Of a stretch of 6,278 bases of DNA, positions 5,579-6,278 are shown piece after piece; positions within the stretch are counted from its first letter, which is position 1, and each line of letters opens with the position of its first letter. A program made the position numbers and the translations under genes. The stretch spans positions 1 through 6,278 of the forward strand of contig DIGA01000117.1 in the NCBI GenBank assembly GCA_002419365.1. The letters are read 5' to 3'. Origin of the DNA: Mageeibacillus sp. UBA5734. Its GTDB lineage: Bacteria; Bacillota; Clostridia; Saccharofermentanales; UBA5734. Under the pieces are notes generated by a model. It was not told the DNA's origin and made no database searches. It saw nothing but the letters and a program-made list of their open reading frames with translations.

Positions 5579-6278
5579 GTGGCTGCTGCCTCTGCCCGCG
5601 CCAATGCGACGCGGCACGGACCAGCCAGGAACCGGGACTCTGCGGCAGCCGCACGGGTCCCGGTTTTTTCCATGTTGCCAAGATCATGGTCCATCACTGG
5701 GAAGAGCCCTACATCAGCGGCACACAGGGTTCAGGGGCGGTATTTTTTTCCGGGTGCCCGCTGGGTTGCCAGTTCTGCCAGAATCATGCGATCAGCCAGC
5801 CTGTGCAAGACAGGCCATTGCCAGGTACAGCTTATACGGTTCAGGCACTGGCCCGGCGACTGACTCAGCTAGCCAGGGAAGGGGTTCACAACATCAACCT
5901 GGTCACCGCCAGCCATTATTCGCAGGATGTGCCCGCTCTCGTCCAGGCACTCCGATCCAGCGCGGTCACCCTTCCGGTCGTCTGGAATACGAGTTCCTAC
6001 GAATCAGTCGCAGCGTTGCGTTCACTGGAAGGATCCGTGGATGTCTACCTGCCGGATTTCAAATTCTGGGACCGGGACTTGAGTTGTGGGCTGGCGCACG
6101 CACCTGATTATGCGGATGTTGCGGCAAAAGCCATTCTCGAAATGCAGCGCCAGCAACCGGAATCGATCTTTGATCCGCAGGGTCTGCTGATCCGTGGGGT
6201 AGCCCTGCGCCTGCTGGTTTTACCGGGTCACCATCGCGATGCGATCCAGATCATCGACTGGATCGCCCAGGAATTGCC
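5575..6278 (+). CDS. Radical SAM protein, PflX-like (COG1313 type), 3'-truncated by the window
   Basis: The frame from ATG 5575 stays open to the window edge (234 visible residues; about 60-70 are probably missing). The N-terminus has a cysteine cluster, CCLCPRQC (4-11) and GLCG (22-24), typical of this family. Next come HHWEEPYISGTQGSG (40-54), the radical SAM motif SGCPLGCQFCQN with Cys61, Cys65 and Cys68 (CxxxCxxC) for the [4Fe-4S] cluster that cleaves S-adenosylmethionine, then HNINLVTASHY (105-115), PVVWNTSSYE (134-143) and VDVYLPDFKF (155-164). These match uncharacterised proteins named as pyruvate formate-lyase activase homologues. The substrate is unknown, and no glycyl-radical partner is visible. 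The ATG overlaps the aminopeptidase stop as ATGA. GAAGG sits only one base before the ATG, so translation is probably coupled to the upstream gene. The later ATG at 5686 would lose the N-terminal cysteines. A terminator-like hairpin lies within codons 19-32. Confidence 0.92.
   Translation, partial: MSGCCLCPRQCDAARTSQEPGLCGSRTGPGFFHVAKIMVHHWEEPYISGTQGSGAVFFSGCPLGCQFCQNHAISQPVQDRPLPGTAYTVQALARRLTQLAREGVHNINLVTASHYSQDVPALVQALRSSAVTLPVVWNTSSYESVAALRSLEGSVDVYLPDFKFWDRDLSCGLAHAPDYADVAAKAILEMQRQQPESIFDPQGLLIRGVALRLLVLPGHHRDAIQIIDWIAQEL
5630..5669 (+). terminator. Terminator-like hairpin with T6 tract inside the radical SAM coding region
   Basis: AACCGGGAC (5630-5638) pairs perfectly with GTCCCGGTT (5657-5665). 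Inside it, TGCGG (5641-5645) pairs with CCGCA (5649-5653), and T5664-T5669 forms a six-base T tract. As a structure this is a textbook rho-independent terminator 51 bases after the aminopeptidase stop. It lies in-frame within the radical SAM gene (residues 19-32), whose family motifs continue on both sides, so full termination would abolish that gene. It may terminate a fraction of transcripts (intragenic attenuation) or be suppressed by coupled translation. The structure is certain; the function is inferred. Confidence 0.5.

Noticed and set aside
5686..5688. ATG 5686 as the start of the radical SAM gene, placing the hairpin at 5630-5669 outside it as a normal terminator
   Set aside because: The in-frame upstream sequence encodes the family's N-terminal cysteine cluster, and there is no AGGAGG-like site before 5686. 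ATG 5575 with stop overlap fits better.
5604..6107. A 167-codon + strand frame after the aminopeptidase
   Set aside because: It overlaps the radical SAM gene in another frame and shows no family motif. The frame from 5575 carries conserved cysteines and domain motifs throughout.

Overview
The window looks like ordinary chromosome of a bacterium with moderately high GC, most likely an anaerobic member of the Bacillota (Clostridia-like). This rests on three things: strong AGGAGG-type ribosome binding sites, a rarA followed by iscS and iscU (a gene order common in Clostridia), and an M18 aminopeptidase followed by a PflX-type radical SAM protein. No 16S or other taxonomic marker is present, so the placement is an inference. 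No mobile element, CRISPR array, tRNA or rRNA was seen.

Left part (1-3099, + strand): a 5'-truncated rarA (AAA+ replication/recombination factor), a 134-base gap with two inverted repeats, then iscS (PLP cysteine desulfurase) and iscU (Fe-S scaffold). iscS and iscU are nearly contiguous and form the core Fe-S assembly operon. The Rrf2-type regulator often found between rarA and iscS in Bacillota is absent, as is mnmA after iscU.

Middle (3100-4099): a minus-strand PHP-family phosphoesterase of the HisJ/HisK histidinol-phosphatase type converges on iscU. Only 13 bases separate the two stop codons, and an 8-bp hairpin spans both. On its other side it diverges from the aminopeptidase gene. The shared 150-base region holds a palindromic -10 octamer (ATTATAAT) and, on the + side, a strong 13-bp stem-loop that would form the extreme 5' end of the aminopeptidase transcript.

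Right part (4100-6278, + strand): a complete M18 aminopeptidase with all metal-ligand motifs. Its TGA overlaps the ATG of a radical SAM gene that runs off the window edge. That gene is easily missed because it has no stop in the window and because a near-perfect intrinsic-terminator hairpin (9-bp stem plus six Ts) lies inside its first 32 codons. The reading frame through the hairpin carries the family's N-terminal cysteine motif, so the hairpin is intragenic.

Together the window carries housekeeping functions: replication-fork repair, Fe-S cluster assembly, a phosphoesterase, peptide turnover, and an Fe-S-dependent radical enzyme that would be a client of IscS/IscU. I see no convincing novel multi-gene system. 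The most interesting signals are the structured leader of the aminopeptidase, the intragenic terminator-like hairpin and the compact divergent promoter.
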